Shown here: one piece after another, positions 1 through 6,592 of the stretch
Layout: each line of letters opens with the position of its first letter
Numbering within the stretch: position 1 is the stretch's first letter
Assembly (NCBI GenBank): GCA_005884465.1
Contig: VAZH01000092.1
Location: 1-9,259, forward strand
Length of the DNA: 9,259 nt
DNA from: Alphaproteobacteria bacterium
Lineage (GTDB): Bacteria; Pseudomonadota; Alphaproteobacteria; Rhizobiales; Xanthobacteraceae
Direction of reading: 5' to 3'
The notes under the pieces: generated by a model
Told to the model about the DNA's origin: nothing
The model's input: the letters and a program-made list of their open reading frames with translations, nothing else
The model's database searches: none
Position numbers and translations under genes: made by a program

Positions 1-1018
1 ATTGCGGGTGCATGCCCCTTACATACATGTGGTGCGCCCATACGACGAAGCTGAGACCGCCGATTGCCACGATAGCCCAAACCATCATGCGGTAACCGAA
101 GATGTTCTTTCGCGCGTGAGTGCTGATCAGATCGGAAACGATGCCGAAGGCCGGCAAGGCGACGATGTAGACTTCGGGATGGCCGAAGAACCAGAAAAGA
201 TGCTGGAACAGGATCGGGCTGCCACCACCATACTTCATCTGCTGGCCCATCTCGACCAGTGCGGGCATGAAGAAACTGGTTCCCAGGACCCGGTCGAACA
301 TCATCATCACCGAAGCAACGAACAGCGCCGGGAAGGCCAGCAGCGCCAGGACGGTGGCCGTGAAGATGCCCCATACCGTCAAAGGCAAACGCATCAACGT
401 CATGCCGCGTGTGCGCCCCTGCAGCACCGTCACCACGTAATTCAGCCCGCCCATGGTGAAGCCGATAATGAACAGGATCAGCGAGGCCAGCATCAGAATG
501 ATGCCCCAGTCCTGCCCGGGGGTGCCGGACAGAATCGCCTGCGGTGGGTACAGCGTCCAGCCGGCGCCGGTAGGCCCGCCCGGCACGAAAAAGGCCGAGG
601 CCAGCACCAGGACTGCGAGCAGGTAGACCCAGTAGCTCAGCATGTTCACATAGGGGAAAACCATGTCCCGGGCGCCGACCATCAGCGGGATAAGGTAGTT
701 GCCGAAGCCTCCGAGGAACAATGCCGTGAGCAGGTAGATCACCATGATCATGCCGTGCATGGTGATGAACTGGAGGTATTGGTTCGCATCGATAAAGGAA
801 AATGTGCCGGGGAATCCCAGTTGCAGTCGCATCAGCCACGACAGCACCAGCGCCACCAGCCCGATTGCCGACGCCGTGAGCGAGTACTGGATGGCGATGA
901 CTTTGGCGTCCTGCGAAAAGACATAGTGCGTCCACCAGCTTTTGGGGTGATAGAGCTCAACCTCCTCCACTTCGGCAGGCGGAATGTCTGCGATTGTGTC
1001 ATACGGGACATCGACCAT
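1..1018 (-). CDS. ctaD: Cytochrome c oxidase subunit I, CoxN-like paralogue (3' end beyond left edge)
   Basis: Catalytic subunit of a heme-copper oxidase in the cytoplasmic membrane: it reduces O2 to water and pumps protons. The reverse strand reads open from ATG at 1018 to the window edge, giving 339 residues of an expected 550 or more. GGAGG at 1026-1030 lies 7 bases before the start. Visible key residues are the heme a ligand H88 (MHGM), D-pathway residues N107, D118 and N125, the CuB ligand and cross-linked pair H280/Y284 in HPEVY with the A1-type glutamate E282, and the CuB ligands H329/H330 (AHHMY). The second heme a ligand and the a3 ligand lie outside the window. It follows the coxB-like gene by 79 bases, in the order seen in the Bradyrhizobium coxMN cluster. 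It clearly differs from the second subunit I at the right edge, so it is a paralogue. The family is certain; assignment to the CoxN branch is from memory of the sequence style and moderately sure. Confidence 0.95.
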   Translation of the reverse strand, partial: MVDVPYDTIADIPPAEVEEVELYHPKSWWTHYVFSQDAKVIAIQYSLTASAIGLVALVLSWLMRLQLGFPGTFSFIDANQYLQFITMHGMIMVIYLLTALFLGGFGNYLIPLMVGARDMVFPYVNMLSYWVYLLAVLVLASAFFVPGGPTGAGWTLYPPQAILSGTPGQDWGIILMLASLILFIIGFTMGGLNYVVTVLQGRTRGMTLMRLPLTVWGIFTATVLALLAFPALFVASVMMMFDRVLGTSFFMPALVEMGQQMKYGGGSPILFQHLFWFFGHPEVYIVALPAFGIVSDLISTHARKNIFGYRMMVWAIVAIGGLSFVVWAHHMYVRGMHPQ

Positions 1019-1065
1019 CGAAATGCCTCCTCGGTCGTTTCCATCAGCGGCGATGAGTTGGTCTC

Positions 1066-1093
1066 ACGCGCCCGATCTATGTTCGCGGCGCGT
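1066..1093 (-). repeat. Inverted repeat between subunit II and subunit I genes
   Basis: Perfect 7-base arms, ACGCGCC at 1066-1072 and GGCGCGT at 1087-1093, separated by a 14-base loop. They lie in the 79-base gap after the coxB-like stop codon. No T-run follows on the transcribed strand, so it is not a good terminator. An mRNA hairpin that stabilises or separates the two cistrons is possible, but this is inference only. Confidence 0.4.
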
Positions 1094-1097
1094 TTTC

Positions 1098-1937
1098 CTA
1101 CTTACCGCCAGATTTGTACGTCGCCCTCATAACGGCGCTTCGACCTGACAATTCCGCAAATGTCTGCTGCTTCGCCAGCCAGGCCTGATATTCACTCTCT
1201 TCTTCGACGATAACCTTGGCCCGCATCTGCGCGTGCGCCATGCCGCATAACTCGGCGCAGAGAACATCAAATGTTCCGGTTCGGATGGGCGTTATCCAGA
1301 AATAGGTGACCATGCCCGGAACCATATCCATCTTGGCCCGGAATTCGGGCACATAGAAATCGTGCAAGACATCGACCGAGCGGAGCAAAACCTTGACCGG
1401 CTTCCCGATCGGAAGGTGCAAATCGCCGCTTTCGATCACAACGTCGTCCTGGCCATGCGGGTCGTCGGGATTCAGGCCCATAGGGTTGTCGGAACTGACG
1501 GCGCGGACATCGGTTGTGCCCATCCGGCCATCCTTCCCCGGGAGGCGGAAGCTCCAGCGCCACTGCTGGCCCATGACCTCGATGTCGGTAGCCTCCGCCG
1601 GAACCGTGACGAACTGGTGCCAGACGAACAAGCCCGGTGCCAGCATGGCTCCAACGCCGATCGCGGTCCCTATTCCTATCGTGAGCCACCATTCGAGTTT
1701 TTTGTTTTCGGGCTCATAGGCTGCCTGCCTTCCCTCCTTGTGATGAAAGCGGAACACGCAATAGGCCATGAACGCGACGACCGCGAAGAAAACCGCCCCG
1801 GTGATCCAGAACGTTATGTTGATCGTGTCGTCGATATAGCGCCAGTTGGTGGCGATCGGCGTCCACCACCACGGACTATAGACGTGAAACAGCACCGAGC
1901 CGACCGCTACCAAAAGCAGTATGATTGCTACAGCCAT
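1098..1937 (-). CDS. coxB: Cytochrome c oxidase subunit II, CoxM-like
   Basis: CuA-bearing subunit that accepts electrons from cytochrome c and passes them to subunit I. It is 279 residues long. Hydrophobic segments lie at about 2-19 (signal or first helix), 41-62 and 85-106, followed by a periplasmic cupredoxin domain. The CuA ligands are complete: H192 (VLHDFYVPE), then C227, E229, C231, H235 and M238 in CAELCGMAHAQM. The aromatic electron-entry patch is QQWRW at 124-128, where housekeeping proteins usually have QWYW. A segment around 150-165 (NPMGLNPDDPHG) is longer than in standard CoxB. There is no C-terminal cytochrome c domain. An in-frame TGA lies two codons upstream, so ATG 1937 is the first possible start; GAGGG abuts it directly, which is too close for a normal ribosome binding site. 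It is the first gene of the left oxidase unit, with subunit I next. Confidence 0.95.
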   Translation of the reverse strand: MAVAIILLLVAVGSVLFHVYSPWWWTPIATNWRYIDDTINITFWITGAVFFAVVAFMAYCVFRFHHKEGRQAAYEPENKKLEWWLTIGIGTAIGVGAMLAPGLFVWHQFVTVPAEATDIEVMGQQWRWSFRLPGKDGRMGTTDVRAVSSDNPMGLNPDDPHGQDDVVIESGDLHLPIGKPVKVLLRSVDVLHDFYVPEFRAKMDMVPGMVTYFWITPIRTGTFDVLCAELCGMAHAQMRAKVIVEEESEYQAWLAKQQTFAELSGRSAVMRATYKSGGK

Positions 1938-2130
1938 CCCTCATTCATCCCCGCCGTTAAAGGCTGCGGATACGAATCAAAGGGCGGAGCTCACGCCTGT
2001 CGTGATGGCTGACTTCACATTCGCCATCGCCGTGTCTCTTGCCTCGCCCATTCAACCCGCGACATCAAAAACATGACACAGCACACGTTACACAGCTAAT
2101 CTCATCGGAGCTAGGGGCGTTTGGAATTTT

Positions 2131-2159
2131 TAGATGCTACCCGTCGAGCCTGTCGTCAA
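2131..2159 (-). promoter_or_regulatory. Possible sigma-70-type promoter for the coxMN-like unit
   Basis: On the reverse strand TTGACG (2159-2154) is a good -35 element. Seventeen bases later comes CATCTA (2136-2131), a weak -10 match with an A-run just after it. It would leave a leader of roughly 190 bases before the coxB-like start. The -10 match is poor, so this is only a candidate. Confidence 0.25.
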
Positions 2160-2185
2160 TAGATCAATAGAGAGGGAGTATGTCA

Positions 2186-2219
2186 CGGCTTGGTCAGGCG
2201 GCCTGTTATCCCCAAGCCG
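2186..2219. repeat. Large hairpin with nested stem
   Basis: Perfect 8-base arms CGGCTTGG (2186-2193) and CCAAGCCG (2212-2219). The 18-base interior has its own stem, CAGG/CCTG (2195-2198 and 2202-2205) with a 3-base loop. No T-tract follows on either strand, so a terminator is unlikely. A structured leader, operator or REP-like element is possible. Confidence 0.5.
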
Positions 2220-2250
2220 CGCAAGCCTTCGAGCATCATTCGGCAGCAAT

Positions 2251-2277
2251 CGTTTTGGTGATGCAGCGCACCAAACG
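2251..2277. repeat. Imperfect inverted repeat
   Basis: Arms CGTTTTGGTG (2251-2260) and CACCAAACG (2269-2277) pair except for one bulged T, around an 8-base loop. It sits 31 bases after the 2186-2219 hairpin and 2 bases before the TTGTGC palindrome. Function unknown. Confidence 0.45.
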
Positions 2278-2279
2278 TT

Positions 2280-2294
2280 TTGTGCGGAGCACAA
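2280..2294. promoter_or_regulatory. TTGTGC-GGA-GCACAA palindrome, possible operator
   Basis: Perfect 6-base arms around a 3-base centre, the size and shape of a dimeric regulator site. It is one base too long for the FNR/FixK consensus (TTGAT-N4-ATCAA) and lacks its inner bases, so I do not assign it to that family. It lies about 220 bases upstream of the DUF2189 gene and about 340 bases upstream of the coxB-like gene. Confidence 0.3.
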
Positions 2295-2305
2295 TTCACT
2301 CCACT

Positions 2306-2337
2306 CTTAGTGCTATTTTGCCTTAGTGCTATTTTGC
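2306..2337. repeat. Perfect tandem duplication of a 16-base unit
   Basis: CTTAGTGCTATTTTGC occurs twice, at 2306-2321 and 2322-2337, with no mismatch and no spacer. The flanking bases do not extend the repeat. It is AT-rich in a GC-rich setting. It could be a recent slippage duplication or a paired binding site. Confidence 0.8.
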
Positions 2338-2512
2338 TTCAATCACGCTAGACTCGCCAGACAGGTCGCGATTGGTTTCGTCCGGCGAATCTCCTTTTGA
2401 ACTTGGTTTGCCGTACTCGGCTCGATCGCGATTTTCGCACATGAGGCGGATATGCGCGACTTAAGGGCGCGTCATTTTTGCCGCTGCGCCCACGAGCAAA
2501 GGAGACTGGGGC

Positions 2513-3424
2513 ATGGCCACGCAGTATCCCGACAACGTCGAAAAACTTGAACCACAAGCGTCCGGTATCGCCAGCCCATTTGTCATTCGCAAAATCGGTC
2601 TACCCGACTTGAACGAGGCGCTGCGCCTGGGTTGGGAAGATTTCAAGGCCGTACCAAGTCACGCCATTATCCTGTGCGTGATCTATCCCGTTCTCGGTCT
2701 TGTTCTGTTCAGAATGGTCCTTGGCTATTCGGTGCTGCCGCTGCTGTTTCCGCTGGCCGCCGGTTTTACGTTGATCGGTCCTTTTGCCGCGCTCGGTCTC
2801 TACGAACTCAGCCGCCGCCGCCAGCGCGGCGAGGAAGCCGCCGCGTGGGATGCTGTACACGTGCTGCGCGCACCGTCTTTCGGCGCCATGCTCGAACTCG
2901 GCATCCTCCTGCTCGTTCTGTTCGTGACTTGGATCGCCGCCGCGGATGCTATCTACATTGCAACCTTCGGCCACGCTCCGGCTGCAAGCATCCCTGATTT
3001 CGCAACGCGCGTGTTGATGACGCCGCAAGGATGGTCGCTCATCATCGTCGGCTGCGGCGTCGGCTTCCTGTTCGCCGTCGTGGCCCTGTGCGTCAGTGTA
3101 GTGTCGTTTCCGTTGATGCTCGACCGGCATGCAACTGCGATAGACGCAATCCGGACGTCGCTGCAGGCTGTGAGGAAAAATCCAATTGCCATGGCCGCGT
3201 GGGGGCTGATTGTTGCGGTGCTGCTGGTGATCGGTTCGCTACCGTTCTTCGTCGGTCTCGCTATCGTTCTGCCAGTGCTCGGTCATGCCACCTGGCATCT
3301 TTATCGGAAGGTGGTTGAGCCGGATCCGAATCCTCCGCAACAACAACCCCGCCCGCCGAAAGGACACCGCTATGCGGCAGATTTCCCGGCTTCTCTCTTC
3401 CCGTGGAGCCGTGAGCGCAAGTGA
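2513..3424 (+). CDS. DUF2189-type integral membrane protein
   Basis: 303 residues, with a hydrophilic N-terminus (1-50), five or so transmembrane segments (about 52-72, 74-97, 125-150, 174-199, 226-255) and a proline-rich cytoplasmic-looking tail. Family-like signatures are the LGWEDF stretch at 39-44, FPLMLDR at 199-205, and the TS-x3-V-x2-NPxxMxxWG pattern at about 215-231. These match my memory of DUF2189 proteins, whose biochemical role is unknown. The start is supported by AAAGGAG at 2498-2504, 8 bases before ATG 2513. It is encoded opposite to the oxidase genes on both sides and is followed 140 bases later by the isochorismatase-fold gene. A link to oxidase assembly or respiration is suggested only by location. 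Confidence 0.8.
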   Translation: MATQYPDNVEKLEPQASGIASPFVIRKIGLPDLNEALRLGWEDFKAVPSHAIILCVIYPVLGLVLFRMVLGYSVLPLLFPLAAGFTLIGPFAALGLYELSRRRQRGEEAAAWDAVHVLRAPSFGAMLELGILLLVLFVTWIAAADAIYIATFGHAPAASIPDFATRVLMTPQGWSLIIVGCGVGFLFAVVALCVSVVSFPLMLDRHATAIDAIRTSLQAVRKNPIAMAAWGLIVAVLLVIGSLPFFVGLAIVLPVLGHATWHLYRKVVEPDPNPPQQQPRPPKGHRYAADFPASLFPWSRERK

Positions 3425-3507
3425 TGCGAGGCTTGTGGGCCGCGGCGGAGGTCCATCATGTCCATAGCTCCCACACTCCAGCGATACCAGCCTGCGAGCC
3501 ATCACGC

Positions 3508-3535
3508 TTGACGGCTGGAGCGATTTGTTGATCCT
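3508..3535 (+). promoter_or_regulatory. Possible promoter of the isochorismatase-fold gene
   Basis: TTGACG at 3508-3513 is a good -35 element. GATCCT at 3530-3535, 16 bases downstream, is a weak -10. Transcription would begin just before the ribosome binding site at 3555-3560. It would let this gene be expressed independently of DUF2189. Weak evidence. Confidence 0.25.
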
Positions 3536-3564
3536 TTGGGACAACAAACAGCCGGGAGGAAACC

Positions 3565-4233
3565 TTGTTCAAGATACGCCATCTGCTGCCGCTCGCGGCA
3601 CTTGCGGCAGCATTGGGCTATGCCGTGCCGTCATCTGCTGAAACCATCATCGATGAATGGGCAACGGTAAAAGCGCCATCACCGCCCGAACTCAAAAGTG
3701 TTACACTTGATCCGAAGACCACCGCCATTCTTGTGGTTGATATGCTCAAGCAGACCTGCAACGAGCAGAGACGTCCGCGTTGCGTCGCCGCCATTCCGAA
3801 GATTGAAAAATTACTCGCTGCTGCACGCGCGAACGGCGTCACGGTGATCTACAGCCTGTTCCCCAGTCCATCGCCCGCGACGTTCCCTAATCCAGTCATT
3901 GGTGATTACGTTCCGGCGCTCGCGCCGAAAGGCGACGAGCCCGTTGTGACAGCGTATGTCGACAAGTTCATGCTCGGCGACAAGGACACTGGCCTTCAAA
4001 AGATCCTGAAGGACAAGGGGATCACGACCCTCGTTCCGGTTGGTACCACGCCGCATAATGGCGTCCTCTTCACGTCAGTCTTGGCCGCATTGCGTGGCTT
4101 TAACGTAGCCGTGCCGGTAGATGGAATGGCGGGTAATAACGCCTACGAGGATCAGATTGCGGCTTACACTTTGGCGAATTCGATCGTTTACAAGGTCACG
4201 CTGACCAGCATCGATATGGTCAAGTTTCAATGA
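3565..4233 (+). CDS. Exported isochorismatase-fold protein lacking the catalytic cysteine
   Basis: 222 residues. A signal peptide spans about 1-25 (LLPLAALAAALGYAVPSSA, cleavage before ET), so the protein is probably periplasmic. The rest has the alpha/beta isochorismatase/cysteine-hydrolase fold: catalytic Asp D59 in AILVVDM, Lys K134 in YVDKFMLGD, and the segment VPVGTTPHNGVLFTS at 157-171. In active family members this last segment reads like TNVCVLFT. Aligning on VLFT puts G166 where the nucleophilic cysteine belongs. The only cysteines are C65 and C73, which could form a disulfide. It therefore cannot use the usual triad; it may be a cysteine-less subfamily, a binding protein or another kind of hydrolase. 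The start is TTG at 3565, supported by GGAGGA at 3555-3560 and by the signal peptide beginning there. Substrate unknown. Confidence 0.8.
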   Translation: MFKIRHLLPLAALAAALGYAVPSSAETIIDEWATVKAPSPPELKSVTLDPKTTAILVVDMLKQTCNEQRRPRCVAAIPKIEKLLAAARANGVTVIYSLFPSPSPATFPNPVIGDYVPALAPKGDEPVVTAYVDKFMLGDKDTGLQKILKDKGITTLVPVGTTPHNGVLFTSVLAALRGFNVAVPVDGMAGNNAYEDQIAAYTLANSIVYKVTLTSIDMVKFQ

Positions 4234-4313
4234 TCGCACAGTTCGTCTGTTGCCCCGTGCCGATCGGATTGAGTTTCGGAAAGCCGCGAGGTGGAAGTCC
4301 GCCAACGCTGTGT

Positions 4314-5123
4314 TCATAGCTTTCGCCGTGCTCGGACGTCTTGCTGACGGAATGCCGCAGCCCGCCGCTGCGCCCGCAGCCACACCCCGAATGCGATCAC
4401 CACCGCACCCGCCAGGGCGAACCAGATGATGGCGTATTGCAAATGATCGTCCTTGAGATGGACCTCAAGCGGGCCGGGTCTCGGGATGCCGCTTGCGGGT
4501 ACCGGCTGCTCCAGGTCGATATAGAACGGCGCAACCGGCCTGCCACCTTCGGTCCAGCCCAGCGCGCGCGCCATGGCAAGATGGTCCCGCGTGAACCACA
4601 GCCGTTTTGCTGGATTTTCGGGCGGCGTCAGCAGGTCCGCCGCTTCCGGAAAGCGGATGTAGCCGGTCAACGTCACCGGCCCCTTGGTGACGAGCCGCGC
4701 CACCGTGCGATCCTGTTGCTCGCGATCCTGCATCGTGTTTTGCACGAAGCCCGCATTGACCACGACCGTCTCTCCGCCTGGCAGACGCGCAGGCATGAAC
4801 GCCCATGTGCCGGGGCTGGAAATATCCTCGCGAATCCCCGAGCCGGAACTGTAGACCATCGCATCCGGGCGGGATTCGTAAGTGGCCGCAAAACTGACGC
4901 GGCGGAATTCGTCTTTTGCCGGCGTGAGCGCGTTCCACTGCGAGGGCGAGGGCAGTGGTCCAGGTGCCGCCGCGAGGCGCTCGCTCAAGGCCGCGATCAA
5001 GGTATGCTTCTCGACCCGGCGCTGCAACTGCCACCCCCCAAGCCAAACCAACAGCGCCACCATCACGAGCGTGAACAAGCCGAAACCAGCGACGTTGTGC
5101 CGCCGCATCTTTGCCTCGATCAT
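4314..5123 (-). CDS. SURF1 family cytochrome oxidase assembly protein
   Basis: Membrane assembly factor that promotes heme a insertion into subunit I of aa3 oxidases. 269 residues, normal for bacterial SURF1. Two transmembrane helices lie at about 12-30 and 230-250 and flank a periplasmic domain, as in the family. Visible signatures are GGWQLQRR at 29-36, the periplasmic core with VVNAGFVQ at 121-128, WFTRD at 176-180, and the HLQYAIIWFALA segment entering helix 2. The frame is open to 5243, but that extension only reads through the DUF983 gene. ATG 5123 overlaps the DUF983 stop as ATGA, indicating translational coupling. It is the last gene of the aa3 operon. Its 3' end converges with the plus-strand isochorismatase-fold gene, 80 bases away, and I see no clear terminator between them. 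Confidence 0.93.
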   Translation of the reverse strand: MIEAKMRRHNVAGFGLFTLVMVALLVWLGGWQLQRRVEKHTLIAALSERLAAAPGPLPSPSQWNALTPAKDEFRRVSFAATYESRPDAMVYSSGSGIREDISSPGTWAFMPARLPGGETVVVNAGFVQNTMQDREQQDRTVARLVTKGPVTLTGYIRFPEAADLLTPPENPAKRLWFTRDHLAMARALGWTEGGRPVAPFYIDLEQPVPASGIPRPGPLEVHLKDDHLQYAIIWFALAGAVVIAFGVWLRAQRRAAAFRQQDVRARRKL

Positions 5124-5509
5124 TTCGGTTCGCGATCGATCAGCCGGCCTTCTGCGGCCTTGTGATGGTACTGCAGCGCGATCAGGAGCGACTTCATCGA
5201 GCGCAGCGGCAACAGCGTGGTTGCCAGAATCAGCGGCAGCCAAAGCGCGGCGTGAAGCCAGAACGGCGGCTGGTATTTTATCTCGACGATCAGAGCGCAG
5301 CCGACGACGATGGCGCCGGCAATCATGATGATGAAAACCGCAGGGCCGTCGCCAGAGTCGATGAAGGCATAGTCGAGTCCGCAGGCTTCACAATTCGGCC
5401 GCAGGTTGAGGAATCCCGCATATAACTTGCCCCTGCCGCAACGCGGACATTTGCAGGCAAGCCCGCGCATCGCGCTCTTGGTCACCGTGGGTAGCGCCTG
5501 GTCCTGCAT
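5120..5509 (-). CDS. DUF983 family zinc-ribbon membrane protein
   Basis: 129 residues. An N-terminal zinc ribbon is made of CPRC (about 21-24) and CEAC (about 40-43). Two transmembrane helices follow at about 58-77 and 83-103. DUF983 proteins commonly sit in alphaproteobacterial cox operons next to SURF1; their exact role is not established. GGAAG at 5516-5520 lies 6 bases before ATG 5509, so I prefer this start to ATG 5524 or TTG 5536, which fall near or inside the upstream terminator hairpin. The stop overlaps the SURF1 start by 4 bases (ATGA). Because the terminator lies between ctaE and this gene, the DUF983-SURF1 pair may depend on readthrough or on its own promoter. Confidence 0.88.
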   Translation of the reverse strand: MQDQALPTVTKSAMRGLACKCPRCGRGKLYAGFLNLRPNCEACGLDYAFIDSGDGPAVFIIMIAGAIVVGCALIVEIKYQPPFWLHAALWLPLILATTLLPLRSMKSLLIALQYHHKAAEGRLIDREPK

Positions 5510-5530
5510 CGTTGTCTTCCGCATCTCGTG

Positions 5531-5563
5531 AAACAAAAGGGGCGGCCCTGCGACCGCCCCTTT
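5531..5563 (-). terminator. Intrinsic terminator or attenuator between ctaE and DUF983
   Basis: On the minus strand AAAGGGGCGG pairs with CCGCCCCTTT (arms 5554-5563 and 5536-5545), a perfect 10-base stem with an 8-base loop. The transcript then continues TTTTGTTT. This is a classical rho-independent terminator in the direction of the cox operon. On the plus strand no T-run follows. It could partly end the ctaD-ctaE transcript and reduce expression of the DUF983 and SURF1 genes downstream. Confidence 0.75.
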
Positions 5564-5576
5564 GTAGCACAGTGGA

Positions 5577-5624
5577 GAGCGCGATCAGCAAAAGTGGAAT
5601 CCGGTTTTGCGTCCGATCGCGCTC
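5577..5624. repeat. Bradyrhizobium-type intergenic palindromic repeat
   Basis: Outer arms GAGCGCGATC (5577-5586) and GATCGCGCTC (5615-5624) are perfect. Inner arms GCAAAA (5588-5593) and TTTTGC (5605-5610) are nested within. I recall very similar elements scattered between genes in Bradyrhizobium and relatives, which supports the taxonomic call; this is memory, not a search. It sits 15 bases after the ctaE stop, immediately upstream of the terminator. Confidence 0.65.
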
Positions 5625-5639
5625 AAGAATAAAGAGTTA

Positions 5640-6497
5640 TCAATGCGCGCCGTGCGCCATGGTTTCCGCTCCCTGCCCCCAGACATAGATGCAGATGAAC
5701 AGGAACAGCCACACCACATCGACGAAATGCCAGTACCAGGCAGCGAATTCGAAGCCGAGATGCTGGGTCGGGGTGAAATGCCCGGCATAGGCGCGCGCCA
5801 GGCACACGATCAGGAACATGGTGCCGATCAGCACATGGAAGCCGTGGAAGCCGGTCGCCATGAAGAAGGTCGCGCCGTAGATATTGCCGGCGAAAGAGAA
5901 CGCGGCATGGGCGTATTCATAGGCCTGCACGCAAGTAAAGCAGGCGCCAAGCGCAATCGTCAGGATCAAACCGTATTTCAGGCCCTGGCGATCGTTCTCC
6001 AATAGCGCGTGATGCGCCCAGGTCACCGTGGTGCCCGAGGTCAAGAGCAACAGCGTATTCAACAACGGCAGATGCCAGGGATCGAAGGTCTCAATGCCCT
6101 TGGGCGGCCAGACGCCGCCGAACAGCGCCTCGCGGGTGGCGTGAACCGGATCGGCCGGGAACAGCGCTGAGTTGAAGAAGGCCCAGAACCAGGCGACGAA
6201 GAACATCACCTCGGAGGCGATGAACAGGATCATGCCGTAGCGATGGCTGATCTGCACCACGCGGGTGTGATCGCCCTTGTACTGCGCCTCGCGGATCACA
6301 TCGGTCCACCAGCCCGCCATGGTGTAGAGCACGCCGATGGTACCGATACCGAAAATGACCGGCGCCGCCGCGAACATATGATGCATCCAGGTGATCGCGC
6401 CAACCGCCATGATGAAGGCCGAGACGGCGCCGACGATCGGCCACGGGCTCGGATCGACGAGGTGGTAATCGTGGTGCTTGACTTGCGCCGTAGCCAT
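5640..6497 (-). CDS. ctaE: Cytochrome c oxidase subunit III
   Basis: Membrane subunit that stabilises subunit I and supports proton uptake at the D-pathway; it has no redox centre. 285 residues with seven predicted helices, usual for the family. Signatures are the WWTDVIREA stretch (63-71), the conserved glutamate E96 in [14 protein letters not shown] (95-108), the GGVWPPKGI segment (127-135), [16 protein letters not shown] (150-165), [12 protein letters not shown] (214-225) and the C-terminal [14 protein letters not shown] (254-267). The frame continues upstream to 6536, but GGAGAG at 6504-6509, 6 bases before ATG 6497, and the typical [21 protein letters not shown]-terminus fix the start. 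The gene appears intact. Its partner subunit I gene in the same operon is broken. Confidence 0.96.
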   Translation of the reverse strand: MATAQVKHHDYHLVDPSPWPIVGAVSAFIMAVGAITWMHHMFAAAPVIFGIGTIGVLYTMAGWWTDVIREAQYKGDHTRVVQISHRYGMILFIASEVMFFVAWFWAFFNSALFPADPVHATREALFGGVWPPKGIETFDPWHLPLLNTLLLLTSGTTVTWAHHALLENDRQGLKYGLILTIALGACFTCVQAYEYAHAAFSFAGNIYGATFFMATGFHGFHVLIGTMFLIVCLARAYAGHFTPTQHLGFEFAAWYWHFVDVVWLFLFICIYVWGQGAETMAHGAH

Positions 6498-6516
6498 TTC
6501 GGTCTCTCCGTTAGCG

Positions 6517-6536
6517 GTGCCGGTGGTACCCGGCAC
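6517..6536. repeat. Hairpin just upstream of the ctaE ribosome binding site
   Basis: GTGCCGG (6517-6523) and CCGGCAC (6530-6536), perfect 7-base arms with a 6-base loop. On the minus-strand transcript it ends 7 bases before the ctaE Shine-Dalgarno sequence. It could influence ctaE translation or mRNA processing. Confidence 0.4.
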
Positions 6537-6563
6537 GTCTTCGTCTCAAAAATCAAATCCCGG

Positions 6564-6592
6564 GATCCTGGAACCCAGAGATCGCCAGGATC
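6564..6592 (-). repeat. Hairpin over the ctaG stop codon
   Basis: GATCCTGG (6564-6571) and CCAGGATC (6585-6592) form an 8-base stem with a 13-base loop, overlapping the ctaG stop. On the minus strand it is followed a few bases later by ATTTGATTTTTG, so weak termination or attenuation before ctaE is possible. The T-run is not immediately adjacent, so I do not call it a terminator. Confidence 0.4.

Larger units (their letters stand above)
1938..2512. other. Gene-free divergent intergenic region rich in palindromes
   Basis: This stretch of 575 bases separates the minus-strand oxidase unit from the plus-strand DUF2189 gene, so it should hold both promoters. I find no convincing coding frame: the short frames here have no family resemblance and no good ribosome binding site. 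It is more AT-rich than its surroundings, most clearly at about 2270-2345. It contains several inverted repeats and a tandem 16-base duplication, listed separately. A decayed gene or mobile-element remnant is possible, but I cannot name one. Confidence 0.6.

Noticed and set aside
2..1132. Long plus-strand open frame of 376 codons
   Set aside because: It is antisense to the subunit I gene, is rich in His, Gln, Asp and Arg with no family resemblance, and the minus strand encodes an unmistakable oxidase subunit.
3285..3467. Small plus-strand frame overlapping the end of the DUF2189 gene
   Set aside because: Out of frame with the real gene over most of its length, no recognisable protein, no convincing ribosome binding site.
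4234..4313. Terminator between the convergent isochorismatase-fold and SURF1 genes
   Set aside because: No stem of useful length followed by a T-run could be found on either strand.
5124..5243. 40-residue N-terminal extension of SURF1
   Set aside because: It only reads DUF983 in another frame; the ATGA overlap at 5120-5123 and the family N-terminus place the start at 5123.
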